NCBI GenBank assembly: GCA_024763185.1
Contig: JANTFY010000056.1
Location: 1 to 10,750, forward strand
Direction: 5' to 3'
DNA: 10,750 nucleotides
Origin: Gammaproteobacteria bacterium
GTDB lineage: Bacteria > Pseudomonadota > Gammaproteobacteria > GCA-001735895
Shown piece after piece: positions 1-6,791 of the stretch; position 1 is the first letter of the stretch; each line of letters opens with the position of its first letter. Made by a program: the position numbers and the translations under genes. Under the pieces are notes generated by a model. That model was given only the letters and a program-made list of their open reading frames with translations, had not been told where the DNA came from and did not search any database.

Positions 1-1488
1 CAGGTCGCCTTCAACGCCACCACCCGTATCAAGCATAATCTGCGCCAGCAGCTTTATCACAAAATTCAACGGCTTGGCCCCTTGTACTTAAGTGACGAAC
101 GCAGTGGCGAGATTGCTACCACGCTCACTGACGGTGTGGAAGCACTGGAAAATTACTACGCCCGTTATCTGCCGGCGATGTCGCTGGCAGCCTGGATTCC
201 ACTTAGCATTCTCGCTTTTGTGTTGCCGGTTGACTGGAAATCGGCATTGGTTTTCGTGGTAACGGCACCGTTAATTCCGCTGTTCATGGTGTTTATCGGC
301 AGGGGCGCGGAAAAACTCAACCAACAGCAATGGCGCAAACTCACGCGCCTGGGCGGGCATTTCCTCGACGTCATCCAGGGGCTGTCAACGCTACGCTTAT
401 TTAATGCGAGCCGACGTGAGGCCAAGGTTATCGAGCGGGTGTCCGAGGATTATCGCCAGTCGACCATGAAAGTGTTGCGACTGGCATTTCTGTCGTCACT
501 GGCGCTGGAGTTCCTGGCCACGGTTTCCATTGCGTTGGTCGCCGTTACGGTGGGGTTTCGCCTGCTGTACGGCGAGATGGATTTTCTCTATGGCTTTTTC
601 GTACTGTTACTGGCACCCGAATTCTATCTGCCGTTGCGTTCCCTCGGAACCCATTATCACGCACGCATGGAAGCCATTGGCGCCAGCGAAAAAATCGTGC
701 AGATCCTGAATCAACCCAACCCTATATGGAAGCAGGGTCAACGTCAGTTAGAAGACGAGTTATTTTCTATCGAATTGAAAGGGGTACATGTCGACTATGC
801 TTCGCGTAAGGCCTTGCAGGGGTTGGATCTGATCATTCAACCCGGTGAAAGACTGGCCCTGGTGGGCCCCTCCGGCGCTGGAAAAACAACCCTGGTCAAT
901 CTTTTGTTGGGGTTTGTGCAGCCATCCACCGGGCAGTTACTCATCAATGGAATGGATCTGTCACAGTATGATGTTGAGTCGTGGCGTCGGCAAATTGCCT
1001 GGGTGCCACAGAAACCTCGCCTGTTTCATGGTTCGGTTGCGCATAATCTCATGCTTGGCCTGGAACATGTTGAAACTACACAAATCTGGCAGGCACTGGA
1101 AATGGCGCAGGCGGATCAATTTGTGCTACAGCTCCCCCAGGGGCTTGATACGCTGGTGGGAGAAGGCGGGCAAGGGATTTCGGGCGGTCAGTTGCAAAGG
1201 CTTGCACTGGCGCGTGCTTTGCTGCGTAACGCCAAAATTCTGATACTGGATGAACCCACCGCACACCTGGATCAGGATAATGAAAAATTGATCCGTCAGG
1301 CCATGCAATCGTTACCACGGGACATGACGGTAATCAGCATTGCGCACCGTTTAAATACGATCCAGGACTCGGACAGGATTGCGGTATTGAATGAGGGAAA
1401 AGTGGTGCAGTTAGGTAATCATGAGAGCTTGATGGGACAAACTGGGCTTTATCGACAACTCGTCACCGCGCAGGAAGTCGTCGCATGA
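1..1488 (+). CDS. cydD: CydD, thiol exporter ABC subunit (5' end missing)
   Basis: One half of the heterodimeric CydDC inner-membrane exporter, which moves cysteine and glutathione to the periplasm and is needed to assemble cytochrome bd oxidase. The reading frame is open from the first base, so the gene begins upstream; 495 codons are present and roughly 80-100 N-terminal residues are missing compared with usual CydD length. Numbering from the window edge, membrane segments fill about residues 80-240. The ATPase domain follows, with Walker A GPSGAGKTT at about 289, an ISGGQ signature at about 393, Walker B ILILDEP at about 413, and an H-loop histidine in SIAHRL. Its stop overlaps the start of cydC (ATGA), so the two are translationally coupled. 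Assignment to CydD rather than another ABC transporter rests on the pairing and order with cydC, the usual cydD-cydC arrangement. Confidence 0.9.
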   Translation, partial: QVAFNATTRIKHNLRQQLYHKIQRLGPLYLSDERSGEIATTLTDGVEALENYYARYLPAMSLAAWIPLSILAFVLPVDWKSALVFVVTAPLIPLFMVFIGRGAEKLNQQQWRKLTRLGGHFLDVIQGLSTLRLFNASRREAKVIERVSEDYRQSTMKVLRLAFLSSLALEFLATVSIALVAVTVGFRLLYGEMDFLYGFFVLLLAPEFYLPLRSLGTHYHARMEAIGASEKIVQILNQPNPIWKQGQRQLEDELFSIELKGVHVDYASRKALQGLDLIIQPGERLALVGPSGAGKTTLVNLLLGFVQPSTGQLLINGMDLSQYDVESWRRQIAWVPQKPRLFHGSVAHNLMLGLEHVETTQIWQALEMAQADQFVLQLPQGLDTLVGEGGQGISGGQLQRLALARALLRNAKILILDEPTAHLDQDNEKLIRQAMQSLPRDMTVISIAHRLNTIQDSDRIAVLNEGKVVQLGNHESLMGQTGLYRQLVTAQEVVA

Positions 1489-3125
1489 AAATACTCTGGC
1501 GCCTTTTTAAAATGTACAAGCCCTACTGGAGCTGGGTGGTGCTGGGAATATTGCTTTCTTTAATCACGGTCATGGCCAATATCACCCTGATGGCGGTGTC
1601 GGGTTGGTTTATTGCCTCCATGGCAATCGCCGGTGTTGCCGGTGCCAGCATCAACTATTTCAGTCCGGCGGCCGTTATTCGTGCCATGGCGATATTGCGT
1701 ACCGGTGGCCGTTATACAGAGCGTCTGGTGACACATGAAGCCACCTTTCGCCTGTTATCGACATTGCGCGTATCGTTTTACCAGCGCCTGGAACCGCTGG
1801 TACCCGCGGGTCTGGAAGACCTGCAAAGCGGTGACATACTGAGTCGTATTCTTGCCGATATCAATACCCTGGAAAACTTCTATATCCGGGTGATTGTGCC
1901 CATGTCCGTCGCCGCGTTAGCGACCCTGATCATCACCTGGGTGGTTTCAGCCTACAGCAGTACGCTGGCACTGACCTTACTGTTGATGCTGGCCATGGCC
2001 GGGGTGCTACTGCCGCTGCTGATCGGCAAGCTGGGCGTAAAACCGGGCAGGCAGAATGTTGAACGCAACACGCAACTGCGTACCCAGGTGATTGATGGCG
2101 TGCAGGGCCTTGCGGAACTGACCTTGTGCGGCGCTTTGCAGCAACAGGCTGTGCAGGTTCGAGATGCGAGTGAACGCCTGATACAAACCCAGACTGACAT
2201 GGGGCGGGTTTCCGGCCTTGCCCAATCCGGTTTGACACTCTTGTCGAACACGGCTTTGTGGCTGGTCATGATACTGGCGATACCCCTGGTTAGCAGCCAG
2301 GCCATAGAACCTGCTGAGCTTGCCATGCTGGGATTGTTGAGCCTTGCTGCATTCGAAGCGGTCATGCCCCTGCCGGAGGCCTTTCGCCTGTTGGGGCAGA
2401 TACATACCGCGGCTGCTAGGCTGTTTGAACTGAGTGACCGTCCCGTCCCGGTTCAGCAACCCCAGCAGGCTGCGCGTACTCCCAGCCGTTTCGACCTCTC
2501 TATCCGAGATCTGAATTTCCGTTACCGCGAAAAAGGTCAACTGGTGCTGGAAAATTTCAATCTCGATTTACCCATGGGGCACAAGGTCGCCATCGTCGGC
2601 GAGAGTGGTGCAGGCAAGAGCAGCCTGATACAGCTATTACTGCGCAACCGGCAGGCCGAAACAGGGCAGATATCGTTCGGCGGGCGCCGTCTGGAGGACT
2701 ATCACTCGGACCAGTTACATGACTGGATTGCCGTCGTACCGCAGCAGGTGCATTTGTTTAATACCACCATCAGGCAGAATCTGCTGCTGGCAAAACCCCA
2801 GGCCACGGAAGCTGAACTGCACCGTGCCTGCGTCATCGCCCAGCTTGACGACTTCATCGCACAGCAACCGGAAGGTTATGAAACCTGGGTGGGTGAGACC
2901 GGGGTGAAACTGTCTGGCGGGCAGGCGCGTCGCATTGCCATAGCACGGGCTTTGTTACGGGATTTCCAGCTGTTAATTCTGGATGAGCCCGGGGAGGGCC
3001 TGGACAGCCGTACCGAGATGAACATGATTGAAGCCCTGTTGCCTGCACTGGATGGCAGGAGCATGCTGCTGATCACGCACAATCGTTCGGTGTTGCGGCT
3101 GATGGATGAAACCCTGTTTATGTGA
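1485..3125 (+). CDS. cydC: CydC, thiol exporter ABC subunit
   Basis: Second subunit of the CydDC thiol exporter, 546 residues. The N-terminal half is a six-helix ABC membrane domain (first helix about residues 15-35). The C-terminal half is the ATPase, with Walker A GESGAGKSS from about 372, signature LSGGQ at 476-480, Walker B LLILDEP at about 496-502, and H-loop His532. The ATG lies inside the end of cydD (ATGA overlap), which fixes the start. The protein stops only 14 residues after the H-loop histidine, whereas most ABC ATPases run on for about 20-30 residues (a VLDxGxIxExG-type strand and helix), so the C-terminus looks short. All core catalytic motifs are present and it is probably functional. 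No good intrinsic terminator follows in the next 130 bases. Confidence 0.92.
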   Translation: MKILWRLFKMYKPYWSWVVLGILLSLITVMANITLMAVSGWFIASMAIAGVAGASINYFSPAAVIRAMAILRTGGRYTERLVTHEATFRLLSTLRVSFYQRLEPLVPAGLEDLQSGDILSRILADINTLENFYIRVIVPMSVAALATLIITWVVSAYSSTLALTLLLMLAMAGVLLPLLIGKLGVKPGRQNVERNTQLRTQVIDGVQGLAELTLCGALQQQAVQVRDASERLIQTQTDMGRVSGLAQSGLTLLSNTALWLVMILAIPLVSSQAIEPAELAMLGLLSLAAFEAVMPLPEAFRLLGQIHTAAARLFELSDRPVPVQQPQQAARTPSRFDLSIRDLNFRYREKGQLVLENFNLDLPMGHKVAIVGESGAGKSSLIQLLLRNRQAETGQISFGGRRLEDYHSDQLHDWIAVVPQQVHLFNTTIRQNLLLAKPQATEAELHRACVIAQLDDFIAQQPEGYETWVGETGVKLSGGQARRIAIARALLRDFQLLILDEPGEGLDSRTEMNMIEALLPALDGRSMLLITHNRSVLRLMDETLFM

Positions 3126-3179
3126 TTTGCGGGTTCTCTGAATTAAACATTCCATCTTTTATCAGGGCGTTTTGGCGTA

Positions 3180-3221
3180 TTGATCATTTTTAATGATAAA
3201 CATTCACGCTCTATGTATCTT
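3180..3221 (+). promoter_or_regulatory. Putative promoter with FNR-like box and overlapping Fur-like box
   Basis: TTGATCATTTTTAA (3180-3193) matches the FNR consensus TTGAT-N4-ATCAA at 8 of 10 positions. A weak -10, TATCTT (3216-3221), begins exactly 30 bases after the box centre, the class II spacing (box at -41.5) that also occurs in the two minus-strand promoters of this window. TTTAATGATAAACATTCAC (3189-3207) overlaps the box and matches the 19-base Fur consensus at 14 positions by my alignment. A perfect inverted repeat ATCATT-TTT-AATGAT lies at 3183-3197. An AAGGA ribosome site (3239-3243) precedes the ATG at 3255. Regulator identity is inference; the bases are seen directly. Confidence 0.4.
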
Positions 3222-3254
3222 GCATGACTTACCATTGGAAAGGATAAAATTTAA

Positions 3255-3721
3255 ATGCATAACAAACTCATGACTGTGCTTTGCATGCTTGCGCTGTTCA
3301 GCTCCGGGCTGCATGCCGAACCCGAAGTGGGTAAGGCGTTTCCGGCCTTGACCCTGCAAGACCAGTTTGGCGATGAACACAGCATCAAAGCGACAGACAG
3401 GCTGTTGCTGATGTCGTTCGAACGTGATGTGTCGAAAGTGGTGCATGAATTTCTTGAACAGCAGGATGGAGGTTTTTTGACGCAAAACCATGTCCGCTAC
3501 ATTTCCGATATCAGTTCCATGCCCGGCGTAATCACATCCATGTTTGCTTTACCTAAAATGCGTAAATACAACTACTCGCTGATGCTGAACCGGGATGATG
3601 GTTTTAAGAAAACTACGCGGCCAGCGAGGGCAAACTGACAGTTTATCGTTTGAATACCGGGGTGGTAGAGTCGGTTGAATTTATCGATGCCGCACAACTT
3701 AAAGAGTTGTTTCATCATTAA
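3255..3721 (+). pseudogene. Exported thioredoxin-fold-like protein, frameshifted
   Basis: From the ATG at 3255 the frame runs 127 codons to a stop at 3638. The last residues (TTRPARAN) look unnatural, and the continuation lies in another frame: from 3611 it reads NYAASEGKLTVYRLN and ends at a TAA at 3719-3721. One extra A in the short A-run at 3609-3612 would join both parts into a protein of about 155 residues. Residues 1-21 look like a Sec signal peptide ending in GLHA before EP, so the product is probably periplasmic. The mature start (EVGKAFPALTLQDQFG) resembles the first strand of AhpC/thioredoxin-like proteins, but where CxxC would be expected the sequence is SFERD, so no redox-active cysteine pair is seen. 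A true mutation or a base-call error are both possible. Function unknown. Confidence 0.6.
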
Positions 3722-3777
3722 CCGAGCGGTTCGAATTGTTATAGAAATCTGCGTTCTATTAAACGGACGTTTAGCGT

Positions 3778-3809
3778 ATCCCCTTGAATGCAAAAACATT
3801 CAAGGGGAT
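3778..3809. terminator. Perfect 13-bp hairpin between convergent genes
   Basis: ATCCCCTTGAATG (3778-3790) and its exact reverse complement (3797-3809) flank the six-base loop CAAAAA. It sits between the end of the plus-strand frameshifted gene (3721) and the end of the minus-strand dioxygenase gene (3852), where a shared bidirectional terminator is expected. Neither side has a clear T-tract, so it is not a textbook intrinsic terminator; it may instead block exonucleases or assist termination. A smaller stem, TAAACG-GA-CGTTTA, lies beside it at 3760-3773. Confidence 0.55.
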
Positions 3810-3851
3810 CAGCATGATAAACAAGAATCGGCGTTGCGCCAAAGACCAAAC

Positions 3852-5240
3852 TCAGGCCGCTTCTTCGACCTGATCTGTATTCGCCAGTTGCGTCGGTAAA
3901 CCTGCAGCTTTCCACGCCAGTAAACCACCGGCGAGATTGGCGACATTGTCGTAACCTTCGTTCTTTAACATCGAGGCAGCCAGGGAGCCGCGGCAGCCAT
4001 GCCCGCATTGGAAAATAATCTGTTTATTGCGGGGTAGCTCATCCAGACGCTGTTTCATGGTCGCCAACGGCATGCTTAAGGTGCCTGCAACGCGCTCGCC
4101 AGCTTGTTCCGATTCGGTTCTGATATCGACAATGATGGCTTCACCGTTTTGTATCAATTGGTTGGCCTGAATCGGTGTCAGGTAATCGAAACTGTCGGTG
4201 GGTCGGGCTTCTTTTCTCCAGCCATCAATTTCGCCCGCCAGATACCCGGAGACTGAATCATAACCCATGCGATACAGGGTTTTTGCAGCGCTGTAAACAC
4301 TCGCCGGACTACCGACGAGAGCGATCTCTGACTGCGGATCGATGGCAAAACCGATGAGCAGAGAAAAATGCTCATCGGTCACGGTATTGATCGAGCCCGG
4401 AATATGGCTGGCTGCAAAACCGGCCTGGTCGCGTAAATCGAGTAGGGTACCTTTCCAGTTTGCTAAACGTGCCGGTGATAAAGGTGCTGGTGGTAAAAAT
4501 GGTAAATCAAGGCCCTCGCCACTGGCATTCTTTTTGGCCGTTGAAAAATAATAAGCCGGTGGAGTTGGCATGGCAGACTGTAATTCAGTTTTAAAGTCTA
4601 CGAATTGCTCCAGGCGTAACATCTGGTTTGCCTGTTTTTCAAAACCGATTGATGAAGGGTTGCGTTGACCGACTTTCTTGCCACACAAAGACCCTGCGCC
4701 ATGAGCTGGATAGACCAGCGTACCATCGGGCATGGCGCGGTATTTGGCCATGGTTTCAAATAACTGCTGGGTCAGAGTCTGCTGTTGTTCAGGTCCAAAT
4801 AAATCGGGTCGACCGACATCACCGGAAAACAACGAGTCGCCGGTAAAAACCGCCAGGGGGACATTGGATGCATCGCGGTCGGTTAACAGAAAGCTGATAT
4901 GCTCAGGCGTATGCCCCGGTGTTTCCATGACTTGCAGTTCGACACCGCCGATCTCAACGGTATCGCCGTCCTTCACTGCCTCAAATGGAAAGGAAACATT
5001 GGCTTTATGACCCATTAAAATCGGGGCCGAAGTCATATTGCTCAGGCGAATCTGCCCGCCGGCAAAATCGGCATGGGTATGTGTCACCAGGATATGAGAG
5101 ATCGGAACCTGCCATTCCTGCGCAGTGTTGATGTATTCCTCGATATCTCGTTGTGGATCGATGACAACCGCTTTACCGCCTGCCTGGATCATGTATGAAA
5201 AGTGTGAAATGCCAGCAGCATAAAAAGTTTTGAGTTCCAT
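3852..5240 (-). CDS. Persulfide dioxygenase-rhodanese fusion (CstB-like)
   Basis: A 462-residue protein expected to oxidise glutathione- or other low-molecular-weight persulfides to sulfite and to transfer sulfane sulfur, in the cytoplasm. Residues 1-240 form an ETHE1-type metallo-beta-lactamase domain with THTHAD (His54, His56, Asp58), TPGH (His110), TGDSLF (Asp135) and PAHG (His180). By family knowledge His54, His110 and Asp135 would hold a single iron. A conserved-looking GAGSLCGK contains Cys186. Residues about 262-345 are a rhodanese fold without a catalytic cysteine (VGSPAS at the loop). Residues about 352-448 are a complete rhodanese with active loop CGHGCR (Cys412, Arg417). The order dioxygenase, inactive rhodanese, active rhodanese and the length resemble CstB. 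CGAGG is placed seven bases before the ATG. The gene has its own promoter. Confidence 0.88.
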   Translation of the reverse strand: MELKTFYAAGISHFSYMIQAGGKAVVIDPQRDIEEYINTAQEWQVPISHILVTHTHADFAGGQIRLSNMTSAPILMGHKANVSFPFEAVKDGDTVEIGGVELQVMETPGHTPEHISFLLTDRDASNVPLAVFTGDSLFSGDVGRPDLFGPEQQQTLTQQLFETMAKYRAMPDGTLVYPAHGAGSLCGKKVGQRNPSSIGFEKQANQMLRLEQFVDFKTELQSAMPTPPAYYFSTAKKNASGEGLDLPFLPPAPLSPARLANWKGTLLDLRDQAGFAASHIPGSINTVTDEHFSLLIGFAIDPQSEIALVGSPASVYSAAKTLYRMGYDSVSGYLAGEIDGWRKEARPTDSFDYLTPIQANQLIQNGEAIIVDIRTESEQAGERVAGTLSMPLATMKQRLDELPRNKQIIFQCGHGCRGSLAASMLKNEGYDNVANLAGGLLAWKAAGLPTQLANTDQVEEAA

Positions 5241-5263
5241 GGATAACCTCGTTGGATGTTTAG

Positions 5264-5325
5264 ATTAAATACCTGAGTAAAATAGTAAGGATTTATCCGG
5301 GGCCCGGCATTGAGAATTTTCAATA
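5264..5325 (-). promoter_or_regulatory. Promoter of the dioxygenase gene: FNR-like box plus IscR/Rrf2-like dyad
   Basis: Given here in plus-strand bases. TTGAGAATTTTCAA (5310-5323) is an FNR/FixK-like box (TTGA-N6-TCAA; 8 of 10 to TTGAT-N4-ATCAA). The minus-strand -10 TACTAT (plus 5282-5287) starts 30 bases from the box centre, placing the box at -41.5 and the predicted start near 5275, about 35 bases before the ATG. Over the -10 and start lies an imperfect dyad CCTGAGTA-AAA-TAGTAAGG (5272-5290), which matches the E. coli type 1 IscR consensus at about 20 of 25 positions by my alignment. The whole block recurs before the peroxiredoxin gene. Binding proteins are inferred, not shown. Confidence 0.6.
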
Positions 5326-5418
5326 CCATATAATTTAATTATCCATTAATAAGGTTTTGTTATTAAAAAGTCGTCGTGATTCAGTGCCGTATTGAAGAAA
5401 TAAAAGAATAGTTAGAAC

Positions 5419-5448
5419 AAAAAAATACGGGCTCACAGGAGCCCGTAT
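5419..5448 (-). terminator. Intrinsic terminator of the peroxiredoxin gene
   Basis: A perfect 10-bp stem (arms ATACGGGCTC at 5425-5434 and GAGCCCGTAT at 5439-5448) with a four-base loop is followed, in minus-strand reading, by a run of seven T (plus-strand A at 5419-5425, partly in the stem). It lies 25 bases past the peroxiredoxin stop. This is a classic rho-independent terminator and separates the peroxiredoxin from the dioxygenase gene downstream. Confidence 0.92.
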
Positions 5449-5473
5449 CAGTACTGCAATTGAAGTTATCTGA

Positions 5474-6115
5474 CTACAGCGCTTTTTTGCAGAAATACCA
5501 GTCGGTACATTCATAACCTTCCGTTTCACGTGCATTGGCTGCCTGCATATCTGCGGGTGGTGGCACGATAACTTTATCGCCGCTTTGCCAGCCTTCCGGC
5601 GTGGCAATGCCATGCTCATCAGAAGTCTGCAATGCCTTGATTAGACGCAGGAATTCTGGAATTGAGCGACCGTTAGTCATGGGGTAGTAGACCATAGCGC
5701 GCAGTATGCCTTGCGGGTCGATGATGAACGTTGCACGAACAGCCTGGGTATCCGCGGCACCGGGATGCACCATGCCATAAGCTTTAGCCACTTTCATGGA
5801 CAGGTCTTCGATAATCGGAAAAGGGATGTCCACGTCGAATTTTTCCTTGATGTTTTTAATCCAGGCCACGTGACTGAAGTAACTGTCGATAGACAAGCCC
5901 AGTAATTCTGTATTGATGGCCTGGAATTCTTCGTGATGGCGCGCAAAGGCCATGAATTCAGTGGTGCAAACCGGGGTAAAATCCGCCGGATGTGAAAACA
6001 GCACCAGCCACTTGCCTTTGTAATCTTCCAGTGTTTTTACACCGTCTGTGGTGCGTGCTTCAAAAGCGGGCGCCGGTTCGTTGATTCGAGGCATTGAGAA
6101 GTTTTCTTCACTCAT
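5474..6115 (-). CDS. Prx6-type peroxiredoxin
   Basis: A 213-residue thiol peroxidase of the Prx6 group, cytoplasmic, reducing hydrogen peroxide and organic peroxides. The active-site motif is PADFTPVC with peroxidatic Cys50; Thr47 and Arg127 (in AVRATFIIDP) complete the usual catalytic set. Two more cysteines, Cys203 and Cys209 in YECTDWYFC near the C-terminus, match the pattern of archaeal-type Prx6 enzymes such as the one from Aeropyrum pernix, where a C-terminal cysteine resolves the oxidised Cys50; it may therefore work as a 2-Cys enzyme. Length and domain order (AhpC/TSA, then a 1-Cys Prx C-terminal domain) are complete. GGAG lies nine bases before the chosen ATG; a second in-frame ATG seven codons later is a poorer candidate. 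It has its own promoter and terminator, so it is a one-gene unit. Confidence 0.93.
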   Translation of the reverse strand: MSEENFSMPRINEPAPAFEARTTDGVKTLEDYKGKWLVLFSHPADFTPVCTTEFMAFARHHEEFQAINTELLGLSIDSYFSHVAWIKNIKEKFDVDIPFPIIEDLSMKVAKAYGMVHPGAADTQAVRATFIIDPQGILRAMVYYPMTNGRSIPEFLRLIKALQTSDEHGIATPEGWQSGDKVIVPPPADMQAANARETEGYECTDWYFCKKAL

Positions 6116-6187
6116 GATATTTGTCTCCTATAAATGAATCGTTTAAAAATGTATTGAGTTCCACAATTAATCCTGTTGAATTATTTG

Positions 6188-6249
6188 ATTAATTACTTGA
6201 GTAAAATACTAAGGATTTATCTGTATCCTGGCATTGAAATATCTCAATA
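6188..6249 (-). promoter_or_regulatory. Promoter of the peroxiredoxin gene, twin of the dioxygenase promoter
   Basis: In plus-strand bases: TTGAAATATCTCAA (6234-6247) is the FNR-like box (8 of 10). The minus-strand -10 TAGTAT (plus 6206-6211) again begins 30 bases from the box centre, and the dyad CTTGAGTA-AAA-TACTAAGG (6196-6214) covers it. The predicted start is near 6199, leaving a leader of about 84 bases before the ATG at 6115. By hand alignment 50 of 62 bases are the same as in 5264-5325, without gaps. An AT-rich stretch with an inverted repeat AATTTATTT/AAATAAATT (6255-6279) lies just upstream and could act as an UP element. Confidence 0.6.
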
Positions 6250-6477
6250 ACTTAAATTTATTTAATGAAAAAATAAATTATTATAGATCGAGTTTATTTA
6301 AAGGCTTTCCCTGTAACTGGTTGAAAGAGACTCACATCTGCAAATACCCATTTCATTCTGGTGGACGGATAGTTTGACAATTCGGTGTTTGAATTTTACA
6401 TCCGCCCCGCTTCAACAAATCAGCTGCGAAAGTGGGTACCAACAGTCTGACCAGGAAGCCGTTCCAATAAACTTTAA

Positions 6478-6660
6478 CAGGCCCTGGACTCATCTAAAAA
6501 AGGCCGTAACAAAATTACCGATACTGGCATCCAGGATTTTGAACTCGAGGCGTATGGCCAGAAATCCGTGGTTCCGGCTTGCTATACGTTTGTCTACGAA
6601 TACCGAAACAATGAGTGGAAAATCATTCGCCACCATTCATCAATGATGCCTGAAAAGTAA
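6478..6660 (+). pseudogene. C-terminal remnant of a SnoaL-like/CaMKII-AD (DUF4440-type) protein
   Basis: A 60-codon open stretch without start codon ends at TAA 6658-6660. Its end, containing VPACYTFVYEYRNNEWKIIR followed by HHSSMMPE, closely follows the usual C-terminus of small SgcJ/EcaC-like proteins of the CaMKII association-domain family (pattern VPARYTFVYE..DG.W.I..HHSSAMP). Upstream in this frame are stops at 6448 and 6475, so the N-terminal half is lost or shifted. Frame 2 from about 6362 (WTDSLTIRCLNFTSAPLQQI) could be a decayed front half, but this is weak. No ribosome site or promoter is seen. Function of the family is poorly defined (ketosteroid-isomerase-like fold). The similarity is judged by eye. 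Confidence 0.5.
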
Positions 6661-6735
6661 TTTTGAAAATCAGCCTGACAAGAAGCTGATCTTGTGAGGT
6701 TTAATTCGTGTTAACACGTCCTGTTTTTGTTCTTT

Positions 6736-6767
6736 GTCGGTATTCATGATGGTGGGAATACCCTGAC
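6736..6767. other. Hairpin past the end of the permease gene
   Basis: GGTATTC (6739-6745) pairs perfectly with GAATACC (6756-6762) around a ten-base loop; GTC/GAC outside extends it past a two-base bulge. It begins about 25 bases beyond the permease stop. No T-tract follows on the minus strand (the sequence is A-rich), so a transcript-end or processing role is only possible. Nearby are the perfect 12-base palindrome CGTGTTAACACG (6707-6718) and a weak stem ATCAGC/GCTGAT (6669-6690) followed by TTTT on the minus strand. Apart from these and the pseudogene, 6661-6791 shows no gene. Confidence 0.35.
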
Positions 6768-6791
6768 GAGGCCGCATGCACAATTAACGCG

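Noticed and set aside
2007..2540. Long open frame on the minus strand inside cydC
   Set aside because: It lies wholly opposite a well-supported gene with all ABC motifs and shows no recognisable domain; it is an antisense shadow.
3600..3614. Programmed -1 frameshifting in the small exported-protein gene
   Set aside because: The local codons TTT AAG AAA ACT do not form a good slippery heptamer, since re-pairing would be on GAA, and the A-run is only four bases; a simple deletion or error is more likely.
5346..5366. TTAATAA/TTATTAA stem as a terminator or operator
   Set aside because: It is a seven-bp AT-only stem with a seven-base loop in AT-rich DNA; this is expected by chance and the real terminator is at 5419-5448.
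6374..6646. 90-codon plus-strand open frame between the peroxiredoxin and permease genes
   Set aside because: It overlaps the SnoaL-like remnant in a different frame, has no ribosome site, and its C-terminal half has no sensible protein pattern; only its first part might be a decayed fragment.
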